Assembly (NCBI GenBank): GCA_015494185.1
Contig: WGBT01000407.1
Location: 1-5,364 of the forward strand
DNA: 5,364 nucleotides
Direction of reading: 5' to 3'
From: Hyphomicrobiales bacterium
GTDB lineage: Bacteria > Pseudomonadota > Alphaproteobacteria > Rhizobiales > S144-35
Shown here: positions 5,327 to 5,364 of the stretch, piece by piece
How the letters are laid out: every line of letters begins with the position of its first letter
Numbering within the stretch: the stretch's first letter is position 1
Position numbers and translations under genes: made by a program
Notes under the pieces: model-generated
Told to the model about the DNA's origin: nothing
The model's database searches: none
Seen by the model: only the letters and a program-made list of their open reading frames with translations

Positions 5327-5364
5327 TTACATCATGCCGCCCATGCCACCCATGGCGTCCATAC
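5327..5364 (-). CDS. groEL: Chaperonin GroEL, C-terminal end only (partial)
   Basis: Read leftward, the last codons give MDAMGGMGGMM followed by TAA (complement of 5327-5329). This flexible Gly/Met-rich tail is diagnostic of the large chaperonin subunit GroEL/HSP60, which folds proteins as a double ring of heptamers in the cytoplasm with its GroES cap. The tails project into the folding chamber. Only 11 codons and part of a twelfth are in the window, so the apical, intermediate and ATP-binding domains and the usual groES partner lie outside it. Confidence 0.9.
   Translation of the reverse strand, partial: MDAMGGMGGMM

Overview
The window looks like an alphaproteobacterial chromosome segment of moderate GC. 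The taxonomic guess rests on three things: a GroEL-type C-terminal Gly/Met tail at the right edge, a left-edge protein with a two-cysteine peptidoglycan-binding-like domain of a kind common in Alphaproteobacteria, and ordinary Shine-Dalgarno use. The species cannot be named from the sequence.

Layout. Positions 1-658 hold the 5' part of a leftward gene that runs off the edge; it encodes an exported or membrane-anchored protein with a PGBD-like domain. A 414-base divergent spacer (659-1072) follows, AT-rich and full of short inverted repeats. Three rightward genes come next. The first (1073-1954) encodes a secreted protein with a FecR-like segment and an Ig-like/beta-rich segment. The second (2137-2466) encodes a small, very basic secreted protein with four cysteines. 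The third (2531-4960) encodes a large protein with one N-terminal transmembrane helix, a coiled coil and about 14 kinesin-light-chain-type TPR units of exactly 42 residues. The 366-base region after it carries two related palindromic elements and a strong hairpin terminator. It ends in the last codons of a leftward groEL that converges on the TPR gene.

How the genes may work together (inference). All four non-groEL products carry export or membrane signals. The TPR protein is predicted to sit in the inner membrane with its repeats in the cytoplasm, while the other products would be in the periplasm or envelope. A secreted FecR/Ig-like protein next to a membrane-anchored KLC-TPR protein resembles the accessory genes seen beside CHAT-protease/TPR loci. 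However, no CHAT, NB-ARC or other catalytic domain is present here, so a scaffold or sensor role at the envelope is the most that can be said.

The most unusual items are the unexplained secreted/membrane three-gene module, the strictly periodic TPR array with one Pro/Gly-rich degenerate unit, and the pair of long palindromes between the TPR gene and groEL.
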